Assembly (NCBI GenBank): GCA_905182995.1
Contig: CAJJDP010000052.1
Location: 281,665-345,664 of the forward strand
Source: Paramecium octaurelia
Taxonomy: Eukaryota; Ciliophora; Oligohymenophorea; Peniculida; Parameciidae
DNA length: 64,000 nucleotides
Direction: 5' to 3'
The notes beneath the pieces were generated by a model. The model made no database searches. It was not told the origin of the DNA and saw only the letters and a list, made by a program, of their open reading frames with translations. Both the position numbers and the translations under genes were made by a program. Position 1 is the first letter of the stretch. Each line of letters starts with the position of its first letter. Positions 39,167-51,700 of the stretch are shown one piece after another.

Positions 39167-42100
39167 ATGAATTAAATTTAGTAAGACACTGAAGAGCCAA
39201 TCTCAAAATTAAATCAGTTGATGTTAACGGATGAGCCCATCGGTGAAATTTAAGATTTTCTCAATTACTCATTATCAGATGGCAATTTCTCAATTCAAGG
39301 CTCAAGAGTCAACACTAATAACAACATCCCTAGTTAAAGTTCTAAACATAAAGCTCATGAATCCAAGAGAGTTACTTTTGATTCTTCTCTAAGCAGCCCA
39401 ACGAATAAGTTTCTGATGAATAAGAAAAGTTTAAAAACTTCAGAACTTCAATAATTCCCATAGCAATAAATATATAGTGTAATCTAATTTTGTTTTATAA
39501 AACGATTTATTAACAGAATAAGTTGGAAAAAGAAAATCAATTCGTAATTCAATCTTTATTAATACAATATTATTCAAGATTTAGGGTCTTCATTTAATTT
39601 AAAACTATTTCGTGATAGTGCATTGAACTTGAAACCCATGGTAAGCTAATTTAGCCAATCATCTGAAGGGTTGTAGTAACTTGTTAAAAAAAAGTAAGAA
39701 TTGTCTATCTATAAATAATAGAGAATTATCAAATAAGATCAAAACGTAAATTACTTATTTAAAGACTTGCAAAGATAACTTAATAAAAAAATTAGAATTA
39801 GAAATTGAGAAAATTCCATTGATTACTCCTGAGTCAAGATTGAAAATAGTATGGGATTGTATAGTGATGATGAGTAGACTCTATTTTCTCTTTGTAATTC
39901 CAATTGATCTAGCATGGGATAAATATTAGATCATATACGGTGAACTCTATATACCAACCATCCTTATGATTCTCCTATTAGTTTTTGATTTCATTTTGAG
40001 TTTCAATAGTTCATTTTATCAATTTGGGTAAATTGTGAGCAATAGAGCAACTATTGCTAAGAATGTAATCAGTAAAAGCTATGGCTTAGAAGCAATATCA
40101 ATATTGATTGTTATAATTTATGCCATGATTTCCTAATCCTCCTAATATGAATTCAATTTATTAACAGATTGGTGGGATTTATTAATGCTATTGTTTTATG
40201 TATAATGTCGGAATATTCCTAAATTGATTAGTCAAGTTGAAGAGTCTCTCAATTTGTCAAAGCCAAGTAGCTCTTTATTGGAATTATTCAAATTATTATT
40301 AGTGCTATTCTTTGTATTACATTGCTACTCATGCCTTTGGTATTTTGTAAATTTATTAATTTAATATTTTCTTAGGTTGGCTACCATAGTTATCTATATT
40401 CTGAAAAAGGAAGTTGGTTAGAATTCTACCATGTTGAACATGAAACTTGGTAAGTACAATATTTGTATTCATTTTACTTCTCGACAGTTACGATGTTTAC
40501 AATAGGGTATGGAGATGTTGTTCCAATCAGTTACTTAGAAAGAGTAGTAGCTATTCTGTATATGATGATATGCAGTATTCAATTGAGTTACAGTGTCAGT
40601 ACTGTGGGGGCGATTATTGACACAATTTCTGCTTATGGACAGGAGAAGATGAGAAAGATGAGAAAAATAAATTCATACATGTAAAATCGAAAGATTGAAT
40701 ATCAATTGCAATATTAGATTAGAGAGTACTTGAATTACTATTGGGAATCATAAAATTCAGTTGAGAATGATGAACTTAATGATATCATTAATCAATTATC
40801 TGAGAATCTCAAAGAGAAATTGATGAATCAATCTAATTCTTTGATTTTCCAAGAATGTCCACTCTTTAAAAATAATTTTAGTGATGCCTTAAAATCAAAA
40901 TTAGTTAATAAGATAAAATAAGCAGTAATTCAACCTGAGAATATTATAAACTTTGATTCGATATTTCCATAATAACCACCAGGGTAGTTATTTGTATGTT
41001 TTGTTGAATATGGAGAGATCCAAATCTTTATCCAAAATGATTCAGTTGATCAAGTTCTTGAGAATCCTTAAATTGCTGAGGTATTTAAGGTTGGTAAAGG
41101 TTCTAGCTTAGGTATCATCAGTTTCATAAGTGGCAAATAATCCTAGGAGAGATTCAGGAGTGTAGGCTTTTCTAAATTGCTAATGCTTTCTAGAGATGAC
41201 TTCTTAAAAGTCATACAGGATTTCCCAGAAGATTATGAAAGATTTAGGAATCTATATGATAGTCTACAATTTGAAGACCTAAGCGCATTGCAAATGAAAT
41301 GTTTTAGTTGTAATTCCAAAACTCATAGAGTGCTTTAATGTCCCTTATTGCATTATATTCCTGACAAAGAATTGATTATAAAACGGTTTTGTTACAGTCA
41401 ATCATAAAATAGAAATTCTAAATATGAGAGAAATTCTTTTAGATAGAGAGGATACTTTGCAGCTCGCTTTGATTAAGAAGTAATAGAACAAGAAGCTAAT
41501 TCATTTAACAATAATAATTGGAAGTGGGCAGAATTTTATGAAGAACCAGAAGAGGATTCATTAAAAAAGAGTGATATTCATTAGTAATAAATTGTGCCAG
41601 TTTTAGAATAAAATAATCAAATTCCGTAGACACAATTATTATAATAATCGCAAAATATCATAAACACTATTTAGCCTGTTTCTGATCAATCCTCTAATTC
41701 CAAAATTAATTTAGAACCTCCATCCATAAAAAAGAAGGCCACCTTATTCAAATAGAGAACAAAGACAATAGAATTATTAGACATTGATGATAAATAACTG
41801 AAGGCTACTCTTATGAGTAAAGCAAGAAATTAGAATATTTTCAATAATAATCTTATGATAATAAAAGAAGAAGATAACCAAGAAAATTCTCCAAGGGAGA
41901 AATCTATCCTAGGGGGGTAAAGCAGAGCATCCTTTAGCTTAGATTTATTTAAGAAGAAACCAAAGGAAAACTTTCAGAAAATGAAGAAAGTCGTTTAAAT
42001 GATAACGAATATGAATAGAATGAAAAAAAGATAAAAACTAAAAAAGGAAACAAAGTCAATTATCAATCAATTCTTGGAGGTAATGCAATCTTAGCAATTA

Positions 42101-42613
42101 CTCAAAGGATTATTAGCAAAAGTTCGAATTAGAATAAACCAAATATAAGATGGAAAGAAACAAATTTTGCAAGAGAAGGATATATAAGATACTATGTTAT
42201 TAGAGATTAAATTAAAAATGGAAATTGAGTAATTAAATGAATATCAACAGAAGGATCAAGATTAGATTATGGAATCTTATAAGAAATATAAATATTATTA
42301 GATTTAAAATAACTTAGACTAAATCTTAGAAAAGATGTACTTTTATAAACAACAAACTACTTTCGATAATTAATTAAAGAGTTACTAATCAAAATTACTA
42401 CAATATATGATTTATCCTGAAATATTTTTTGAAAAATATAGGTATTAATAAGTTATAATTCCAAAATTTGAGGTAGAAGAATCTAGAAGAGGATCAGAGT
42501 AAGATTCTGAACGCACTCTAAAAAGAAGTCGCATGATTAAAAAGAGTTTTAGAAATCTAAAGTTGTCTCAAATCAGGCCGATGTCTGATGGCACTGGAAA
42601 GTTTTAGATGTGA
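39167..42613 (+). CDS. Cyclic-nucleotide-gated/EAG-type K+ channel
   Basis: The product is about 1,132 aa with an intron at 40347-40375 and a probable 19-nt intron at 39746-39764; the extreme N-terminal splicing is less certain. Six membrane helices are followed by the pore TVTMFTIGYGDVVPIS (selectivity filter GYGD, K+ type) and S6 with SYSVSTVGAII. A C-linker and cyclic-nucleotide-binding-like beta roll follow (GQLFVCFVEYGEIQIFIQ, KVGKGSSLGIISFISG). The long tail has Gln-rich, basic coiled-coil stretches. Paramecium has very many such channels linked to ciliary membrane excitability. The 3' portion, from 41325, is repeated exactly after the gap at 42625. TGA stop at 42611-42613. Confidence 0.92.
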
Positions 42614-42624
42614 TTCATTATATT
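41325..42624. repeat. First copy of a perfect 1300-bp direct repeat
   Basis: The sequence from ATAGAGTGCTTTAATG to GTGATTCATTATATT is identical to 42626-43925 in every line I compared. The two copies are separated by a single N at 42625. It covers the 3' third of the K+ channel gene and 11 bp beyond the stop. Confidence 0.97.
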
Positions 42625-42625
42625 N
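42625..42625. other. Assembly gap (single N)
   Basis: A single undetermined base sits exactly at the junction of the two repeat copies, as expected when two contigs are scaffolded without overlap merging. Confidence 0.98.
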
Positions 42626-43914
42626 ATAGAGTGCTTTAATGTCCCTTATTGCATTATATTCCTGACAAAGAATTGATTATAAAACGGTTTTGTTACAGTC
42701 AATCATAAAATAGAAATTCTAAATATGAGAGAAATTCTTTTAGATAGAGAGGATACTTTGCAGCTCGCTTTGATTAAGAAGTAATAGAACAAGAAGCTAA
42801 TTCATTTAACAATAATAATTGGAAGTGGGCAGAATTTTATGAAGAACCAGAAGAGGATTCATTAAAAAAGAGTGATATTCATTAGTAATAAATTGTGCCA
42901 GTTTTAGAATAAAATAATCAAATTCCGTAGACACAATTATTATAATAATCGCAAAATATCATAAACACTATTTAGCCTGTTTCTGATCAATCCTCTAATT
43001 CCAAAATTAATTTAGAACCTCCATCCATAAAAAAGAAGGCCACCTTATTCAAATAGAGAACAAAGACAATAGAATTATTAGACATTGATGATAAATAACT
43101 GAAGGCTACTCTTATGAGTAAAGCAAGAAATTAGAATATTTTCAATAATAATCTTATGATAATAAAAGAAGAAGATAACCAAGAAAATTCTCCAAGGGAG
43201 AAATCTATCCTAGGGGGGTAAAGCAGAGCATCCTTTAGCTTAGATTTATTTAAGAAGAAACCAAAGGAAAACTTTCAGAAAATGAAGAAAGTCGTTTAAA
43301 TGATAACGAATATGAATAGAATGAAAAAAAGATAAAAACTAAAAAAGGAAACAAAGTCAATTATCAATCAATTCTTGGAGGTAATGCAATCTTAGCAATT
43401 ACTCAAAGGATTATTAGCAAAAGTTCGAATTAGAATAAACCAAATATAAGATGGAAAGAAACAAATTTTGCAAGAGAAGGATATATAAGATACTATGTTA
43501 TTAGAGATTAAATTAAAAATGGAAATTGAGTAATTAAATGAATATCAACAGAAGGATCAAGATTAGATTATGGAATCTTATAAGAAATATAAATATTATT
43601 AGATTTAAAATAACTTAGACTAAATCTTAGAAAAGATGTACTTTTATAAACAACAAACTACTTTCGATAATTAATTAAAGAGTTACTAATCAAAATTACT
43701 ACAATATATGATTTATCCTGAAATATTTTTTGAAAAATATAGGTATTAATAAGTTATAATTCCAAAATTTGAGGTAGAAGAATCTAGAAGAGGATCAGAG
43801 TAAGATTCTGAACGCACTCTAAAAAGAAGTCGCATGATTAAAAAGAGTTTTAGAAATCTAAAGTTGTCTCAAATCAGGCCGATGTCTGATGGCACTGGAA
43901 AGTTTTAGATGTGA
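42626..43914 (+). pseudogene. Duplicated 3' fragment of the K+ channel gene, probably an assembly artefact
   Basis: It repeats the C-terminal region of the channel from about residue 708 to the stop (TGA 43912-43914) with no upstream exons, start codon or pore. The absence of even one mismatch over 1300 bp, together with the N at its left edge, points to the same genomic locus sequenced into two contigs. Merging the overlap leaves one intact channel gene followed directly by the kinase gene. Confidence 0.85.
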
Positions 43915-43925
43915 TTCATTATATT
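42626..43925. repeat. Second copy of the 1300-bp direct repeat
   Basis: Identical to 41325-42624; after 43925 the sequence continues uniquely toward the kinase gene. Confidence 0.97.
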
Positions 43926-44051
43926 ACATATATAATTTTTATCATAAATCTCTATATTTTACTATATAATAATTATAATTTGAATCGATAATCTATATGA
44001 ATTGTTTTCGTTTATTTTTAATGTTACTATAGAAAGCTAAATAATTATTTT

Positions 44052-46007
44052 ATGAATTAATAGAGTAGGAACTTTGTTGGAAAGAAGATTGATGATTATA
44101 TCCTTGTAGATGTATTAGGCACAGGAGCCTTTGGATAAGTAACACTTTGATTTATATTAATGCAGGTCTTTTCTGCTTAGAATATAATTACCAAAGAAAC
44201 GGTGGCCATAAAGTCTGTGCCGAAATCCAAATTGTAATTGATTTGAGTATGTTTAGAAAGGAACATAATGGGCTGGTTGGATAATTATTAAAGACAGAAG
44301 TTCAAGTACTAGCTCAATGCAGCAATATTAATGTGGTTAAAATGAATAAGTACTTGGAAAGTGAAAATAATTGCTATTTAGTGATGGAATATTGCAATTG
44401 TAAAACAATATTTTGAAATATAATTAGAAGGAGATCTTGAATAATTGTGGAAGAAAAAGAATAGAATAATTCCAGAAGTGGAGGCCATTTAGTATATCAA
44501 ATAAATTCTGAATGGTATGAGGGGGTAAAATCATGAAAAAATTGTAGATTGCATGAAATGAATGTTATTCATAGAGATTTAAAATTGCCAAATATACTAA
44601 TCTCTAATAATGTTCTAAAAATAGGAGACTTGGGCTTTGCTAAAAGAATGGAGAGCTTAGATGGAGTAGTCAAAGAAGCATTAGGTACTTTAGGCACAAT
44701 GGCACCTGAAATCATTGAATTTAAACCATATGGAATTCTTGCTGATATGTTTTCTATCGGAGCCATTTATTATCAAATGCTCTTTGGAGTCCTACCCTTC
44801 AGCATTAAAAGTTACAATGATTTCTTGAAGGATGTCAAAACAAGTAATTCTATAGAATTATTCGTAAAGACTAGCCTAATTTTACAAGAAACAACATTAA
44901 AATATCTAAGGAATCATAGGAATTATTATTTAGAATGCTAAATCCAGAACCTAAACTGAGATTGTAATGGAATTAGTTGTATGAGTCACCTTTGTTTTCC
45001 AACCAAGTTGTAAACCCAGGTATTAATTTATAAATTATTATTTATAGCCTTATGTTAATTAACAGTGGAATAAGTGGTGGCTAAATAAGTAGACTTGAAA
45101 ATGAATAAGTAAGTCTATTAGTAAAACTAATAAAAATTCGATAACATCACAAATTAGGATATGTTAAAGAATATATAATCTGATGTTCCAAAGTTAGAAC
45201 ACAAATAAGTCATGGATAATTCTAATGATGAAAAACTATTATAGGAGGCTCTTTAATAAAAATAACTTTAGTAATAGAAGACTAATGATCTCAATAATGT
45301 ATTTGAGAAATATCTTAATGAAAGAAATACACTTGTATTTTTGGGCACTGTTTTACATGAAATTCATTAGAGGAAACACACTCAAAATACTAATGTAATG
45401 ACTTTCATTATTTTAGGTGTTTCTTCCTGCCTTCATTATTTCAAAGAAATTAATTATTGAAATGAATCGCTTCGTCGAGGTTTTAAAAAACAAAAAGAAT
45501 ATTTATTAATGTGCATATTTCTTTGAGCTTTACACTTTCCCCTAATTTATAGCCTTCATTAGGTTATGCGAAGAAGATTTCTAGATCTAGATGACTCATT
45601 TCTAATTAATTCAATAATAATTGCAGTATATGATATTCTTCTATTTAGATCTATATTGTTTCAAATGTAGAATCAAGCCAACAAAAAATATATATCAGAA
45701 TTATAGCCTTCACTTACTGAATAATTTGAAGAGAATTACCGTGATATTTTGATCAATTATTACATGTAATTGTAAGATGAAAAGGGGGAAAGTGAAGATT
45801 AAGACAATGCTATAAATAATTTGTCTATATATGTTTTGGATACCATTTTATTTGATAGAATTGTTAAAAAATAAGTATTAATATCTATTGTATTATTAGC
45901 TATTAAACTAAAAGGTTGATGACTATCTCGAGAAGTTTAATTTCTTGACTAGCAGAGAAAAAGAAGAAATGATAGCTTAAAAATTTTAGCAAATATATTC
46001 ATTTTGA
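44052..46007 (+). CDS. ATG1/ULK-like Ser/Thr protein kinase
   Basis: The product is about 581 aa. The kinase domain is N-terminal: LGTGAFGQVF (P-loop), VAIKSV (Lys), HEMNVIHRDLKLPN (catalytic loop), KIGDLGFAK (DLG in place of DFG), GTMAPEII, and LLFRMLNPEPKLRLQW. The C-terminal 280 residues are helical, with a Gln-rich part and a segment like the MIT-type early-autophagy domain of ULK/ATG1. Introns: 44139-44165, 44234-44256, 44400-44427, 44525-44547, 45020-45047, 45395-45416, 45626-45648, 45875-45899. At 44864-44874 an 11-nt GTAAAGACTAG segment breaks the frame; dropping it restores the family sequence (see findings). Confidence 0.85.
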
Positions 46008-46487
46008 AAATCATATAATTTAATTTCAATTAATATATAAGATTATCTTGACTATATATGAATTAAGCTCTTGAATATATAACATTTCTTGTAGTTTCAT
46101 AATTATTTCATAGTTTTAAAGTTTAGCTCATAGAAATTTGGATTAGAACTTTATAATTAAATCTTTTTAAATGAAGAGTTAATATAGCAATCATAATATT
46201 CTCTTTTATAAATTATCTAAATTGTAAAATGTCGTCATATTTTTAATACCTATTTTCAAGATTACATATTAAAAATTATGACAAATTCTTATATATCAAT
46301 ATGAAGTGCTCTATTTATACTTATTGATATAATTGAATAAACGAAGACCCAAGAGAAACAAATTATTTTAAAACAAATTGAAGTGAAATATACATTATTT
46401 TATTTTTGCATTTGGATTAAATATTCATTTTTTGATAATACTATAATATTTAATAATCCTGTGAAATGAACTTAGAATAAAAAACAA
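46008..46487. other. AT-rich intergenic stretch between convergent genes
   Basis: I see no coding frame or repeat. Confidence 0.5.
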
Positions 46488-47745
46488 TCAAACTTTCATT
46501 GCATTATTTATTCTACGTTCTATAAAATTCTCCTTTTTCTTCTCCACTTTTTATGCCAATTTCTTTCTAAATATTTTCTGAAATTATTTAGCTGGACAAT
46601 AATCATCCTATTACTAAGTAAAGTCTTTCATTCCTGTAGATGTGAATTATCCATCAAAGGATGGAGTAGTTTCATATTTCTATGGATATTATATAATATT
46701 AGTATACATGATGTGTGGGTTTTTAAGGACTCCTTGCTACTTTGAATGGCTAAAAGTTCTATTAACTTGTTGTCATTCCTACGAAGGGACCTGTAGGCAT
46801 AGGAGACCTTTGATATTGAATATTCAATTTACAATTCACTTTTAAAGTAATTTTGGCTTTCGACTTTCCAACTGGAAGGTGGAACAAAAGAATCTTGATA
46901 TTGTGTTTTACCAATGAACTTGATATCTGTACTAGTACTTATATGAGGATATCTGCTGAATCTCTAATAATTGTTGCCCCAATTACTATAATTCGACTAA
47001 ATAAGATATATGTATATACCCTGTAACTAGTCAGATTAGACATTGATCCCAATTATGGTCTATAAGGAGGTTTAAAACTTTCAGTTGATTGTAGTGGCAT
47101 TTCCTTATAGTCTTATTGATGAGATGTGGTAAAATCGATGGTCTTTTAGTCGAGAAACTTTGTTGTATAGGTCTTAGAATTCAAGGGTGTTAGATTATTA
47201 TAGCTTGATTTATGAGGAATAAAATCCTTATCATAAATAGTTAAAAAAGATCCATTTATCTTTAATTTAACTTAATTCGAGACATCACATCTGCATCTAC
47301 CACATTTGCATCGATAGCATGCACAAAATCCAAGATGGTGATAAAAATAATCTGGATTATCTTCCAATAATTTCTCCAAAGTTTATTCATCTAATGGCAT
47401 GTTGTCTGGCAAAATCTATCTCCAAATTGGATCTTCTGGACTGATCTGATCTAAAACAAATGGATCAAACTCATAGCAAAGATCATAAGTAGTCTTAGCT
47501 GGTGCAATGCTCTATATTTATTCAATTTTTTTTCCATTCCTACCAATATGAACTATTCGTTTTCCACCATTGCTCCCTATTTAAGATTATTAAGAAGGAG
47601 GGCGTTATTATTATTGGGAAATGATATTTTTGTTACTGCGATTTGATTGCATACTTTTTGGACGATAGGATCCTACAGAGTCACTTGATTTAATTAAATT
47701 TGACTGCTTTGGTCTCAGTAATTCTGCCACAGGATCAGTGTACAT
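46488..47745 (-). CDS. SAXO-like stabiliser of axonemal microtubules
   Basis: The product is about 393 aa with introns at 46997-47019, 46808-46832 and 46680-46707 (plus positions). Near residue 130 lies a compact cysteine cluster, CACYRCKCGRCRC, like the Cys-rich microtubule-binding N-motif of SAXO proteins. It is followed by repeated short motifs of the Mn type, each with a Pro-x-Pro or F-x-T-x-S core and an aromatic residue: TIDFTTSHQQDYKEMP, and PTGPFVGMTTSQQNFQPF, then TTPSFDGQFTSTGMKDF. SAXO proteins lie inside ciliary doublet microtubules or along them. The N-terminal 90 residues are Ser/Gln-rich. Splicing of the last three exons is needed to keep these motifs in phase. Confidence 0.82.
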
Positions 47746-47958
47746 AAAAATTATTTTATAATGAATGTATTTATTATATCGAATTATAAGTCGTAATAAA
47801 ATTTATATAATTAACTTTTTACTAACAAGTTGTCCTAGTAAAGGGAATTAAGAAAGGCTCAACAAATGCTCTTATTTCATTCTTACTGGATTTCTGAATT
47901 TAAATGGATATGGAGTTTATATACTAAAATTGATTAGGAGTTTGATATATTATTCAAA
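47746..47958. other. Short intergenic spacer
   Basis: AT-rich spacer between two - strand genes, presumably the SAXO gene promoter; no motif is recognised. Confidence 0.4.
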
Positions 47959-48516
47959 TCATTAATCAACTAATTATTAAACATTAATAGTGCGCTTTGA
48001 AGTTAAGATGTGAGGTATGACTCTTATATGGCATTTACTAAATCTTACAACCTTTTCTTGTGTTATCTTACTTCGTATCTTGCCTGAATATATTTTACCT
48101 TCTTTTACTCGCTTCCTCTTCAAAATGCTTTGAGGAATGTAATCATTTTTCCCAGGAAATTTGCAATTATTTGAAGATTGATTTCGTTTTATGTTTAGAC
48201 ATATTGAAGTTGAAGAGAATGTATTCGATTATGAAAGCTAGTACTAGTTTTGCTATATTAATTTTTAATCTTTCTTAAGAATTCTTAAATTTGCATTTAT
48301 CAAGTCTTCTTCTACTCTACTGCATTCTTAAAAAAGAATCTCCAAATCATCATCATCATCGCACCATTAAAGAGATTTACAATTAGAAGTTAATTCTATT
48401 GTTTTTGGTTAGTATAAATTTTTCACGGGACTATCTAATAGTAAAATTTAATCATGTTAAAGTAAAAGAGATTAATCTACATCTTATTATAGAGAATATC
48501 CAGCTGCACAACCCAT
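47959..48516 (-). CDS. Small protein with N-terminal dual-acylation motif
   Basis: This is a single-exon frame of 185 aa from ATG 48514-48516 to TGA 47959-47961. The N-terminus MGCAAGYSLQQ has Gly2 and Cys3, the usual signal for N-myristoylation plus palmitoylation, which sends proteins to the plasma or ciliary membrane. The centre has an acidic run CDDDDLEILFQE. The C-terminal 60 residues are basic, with ILKRKRVKEGKIYSGKI. No family is recognised. The open frame on the other strand at 48060-48278 is its antisense shadow. Confidence 0.7.
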
Positions 48517-48796
48517 ATGGTTTTAATTGTTTAAATTAGATTTTTATGATTTTAATGAAGATATATAGGCAAATGAATTTTAGTATAATAACATAATAAT
48601 ATAAATAATATAGCCCGTAATCACTTTTTTTTAACTAGAACCAACAATAATTTGGAACAACCTATTATGCCTTATTTGAATAGGTATTCACTGAGATTAG
48701 TATTAATTATTCTTCTAAATTCCTTCATAAAGTCAAAGATGCAATTTTAATTAAGTTATACTTCAATATAAAAATCTAAATAAAAATAAACGAAAT

Positions 48797-51700
48797 TCAA
48801 GAATTTTTTGTTGAATTAATGGCTATCCCTTTTTCCATTCTGTAAAAGAATTATTTGAGGCCAACTAAGTAATTGTAAGTACCTTATTCCACTATCATAC
48901 CATTATCAAACACGTAGATTATATCAGAATCCTAAGAATATTATATGATATGTTACTTTGATAGTTGAAATTCTGTGAGCTATTGACAAAGTAGTATTAT
49001 CCTTCATTATGTTATTAAGACTCTCTTATACAATTTCCTCAGACTTAGCATCCAATGCACTTGTGGCTTCATCTAGTAAAAGTATGCTAGCATTCCTAAG
49101 TACTGCTCTAGCTATAGCAATTCTTTGTTTTTATCCTCCTGATATTTGTGATCCTTTAGGTCCTACTTTTTTATGAAATCCTTTTCCAAAATCTTATTGT
49201 TTCTCGTCTGGAGCATTTTCAAATTAATCATTAACAATAAAGTCATAAGCATTAGCCTTTTTGGCAGCCTATTCGATTTATTCCATAGTGACACCTTGAC
49301 TATTATACTGTATGTTTTCTTTAATAGTTCCATTAAATAGAACTGGTTCTTATGACACAATAGCTAATTGTTTTCTCAAATGTCTTATATCGTAATCCCT
49401 AATATCCTACCCATCAACCAGTATTATTCCTTAATCTGGATCGTAGAATCTCATGAGCATTTACATAATGGTTGATTTACCACAACCACTTGATCCAACA
49501 AAGGCAACCTTTTAGCCAGAAGGAATTGTTAAACTTAAATTAGTAAAAACATTCTTCTCTCTGGTTGGGTATTTGAATGACAAATTTTTACATTCAATAT
49601 GTCCTTTAATTTAAGTCTTCAATTTCTTAAATTATTTTTCTAAAAATATAATATGTAAATATTTACACTCTTCAATTTAGAATTCATCAACTGAATCCAA
49701 GATCTCAAAAATGTTTTTAGCAGCTGTTCTGCCTTTCTCAACATCTCCTACAAAATGAGAGTCTCTAGCACCACCCATAGTAGCAAATGTAATTCCGAAG
49801 ATTGCTCTAAACATATCATTAACATCCAAATTTTCGTATTTCACTAATAGAGCTCCACAATAGAAGACCAGTGCATTGATGAGCATTGGTTGCATTTATG
49901 AAAATCCAAAAGCACTACCAGCCTAAAGACCCTTCGATGTACATTATTCTAAAGGTTCTTGGATTCTTTTTGTGTAATCCTAAATTATAAGATTTGATAA
50001 ATACATCCAAAATGATATTTTCATTTCCAAAAGAAAACACAGTTCTAATATTTGTGACTGCCTCCATAATTAGATTTCCAGCATCCTTGAAACTATCTCC
50101 TTTATTGGAACCACTCAAAGCTCCCATATATTTTGTTCTCAATTTCATACCAATCCATCTGAATGGTGCAGTAGCCAACACTATGAGAGTCAAGGCCCAA
50201 CTCGAAGAAAATGCAATTGCCATACCACAAATCAGTGCAGAAGCATTTTAAAGTTTGAATCCAATAATTGTTGAAGTCAAACTTTAAACTGTTTTACAAT
50301 CTACACTTAATCTAGCAGTTAAGGTACCAGCATTATTTTCTGGCTTATCAAAGAAAGCAATAGGCATTCTAAGTAATTTCCTGAACGTGAAATTTCTCAA
50401 TTTCATAGTTAGGTTCTCTGCAACAATTGATAAAAAGAAGCTCTCCAATGTTTAGAATACTAAGAAACCTAAACCAAATAAGAAGAACCATAGTGCTATA
50501 TCAGCTGAGTCACTCTTTACTTTTTCCATCTTTATATCCCTAATTTCAGGATTAGGATAGAGATTGGGATCACTTTCAGCCAACAATGTAATCATATCAG
50601 AGAAAAATAACGAAAAGCATGGGAAGATGCAACCATTAATAAGAGCTGCTACTAATCCTAATATCAAAACGCATCTTTCCTCTTTTCCATAACTAAACAA
50701 CCTTCCCATAATTTAAGCATCATTAGAATCATTTTAAGAACTTTGCGTTTTCATCTCCTAAAAGTTATTTTGATCTTTGGTTTTAAGTTGGATGTTCAAC
50801 TATTTAATATCCTTGATTTCCTTAATGACCTTTTCAACGACATGTGGTTAATCTGAACCAAATTAATTCACAGACAAAACAGAACCTACGTCTACATCCT
50901 ATTGATCATTTTAATCCTTCGATTAGTGGTTATTTTAGTTTGGGTTCAAATTATTAGCCTATTACTATTCCTCTTTCTAATGTGATGTAATTTGATTTTT
51001 TGCCAATTATTCATATTTACCATGTAAATTCATGAGTTCCTAATGAGTGCCAGTTTCAACTACCTTACCACCTGCAAACACATAAATGATATCTGCATTT
51101 TATATTGTACTCAATCTGTGAGCAATTACAATGGTTGTAATACCTTATGAGACTTCATCAAGAGTCTCTTGGATCAACTTTTCATTTGTTCTATCTAAGG
51201 CACTTGTTGCTTCATCTAATAATAACACCTTTGGCTTTTTGAGAATTGCTCTTGCTATTGCAATTCTTTGTTTTTGACCACCACTTAATTAACTTCCTCC
51301 CATTCCTACATAAGTATCTAGTCCCTTCTCCATTTTACTAACGAAATCCCAAGCATTCACTTTTTTCAATGAGTCAATTAATTCCTCCTCAGTAGCATCG
51401 GTTTTTCCATACAAAAGATTGTCTCTAATACTGGTTGCAAACAACATAGGTTCTTATCCAACCAAACCTATTTAAGTTCTATAATCTCTTAAGTCCAAGT
51501 CCCTTACATCAATCCTATCATCGCCTATCAAAACTCTTCCTTCATTAACATCATAAAATCGTTCTATTAATTGTAAAATTGTAGACTTTCCACAACCACT
51601 TTCTCCCACAAGAGCCACTTTCTTTCCTTTTGGTATTTTTAAAGAACATTTATTTAAAATTTAAGTATCTGGTCTAGCTGGATAAAAGAAATCCACATCC

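Noticed and set aside
42626-43914. A second, truncated K+ channel gene
   Set aside because: It is identical over 1300 bp to the preceding copy with a single N at the border, so it is best explained as unmerged contigs.
46642-46845. + strand 67-codon frame
   Set aside because: It is antisense to the SAXO-like gene, whose repeated motifs are in phase on the - strand.
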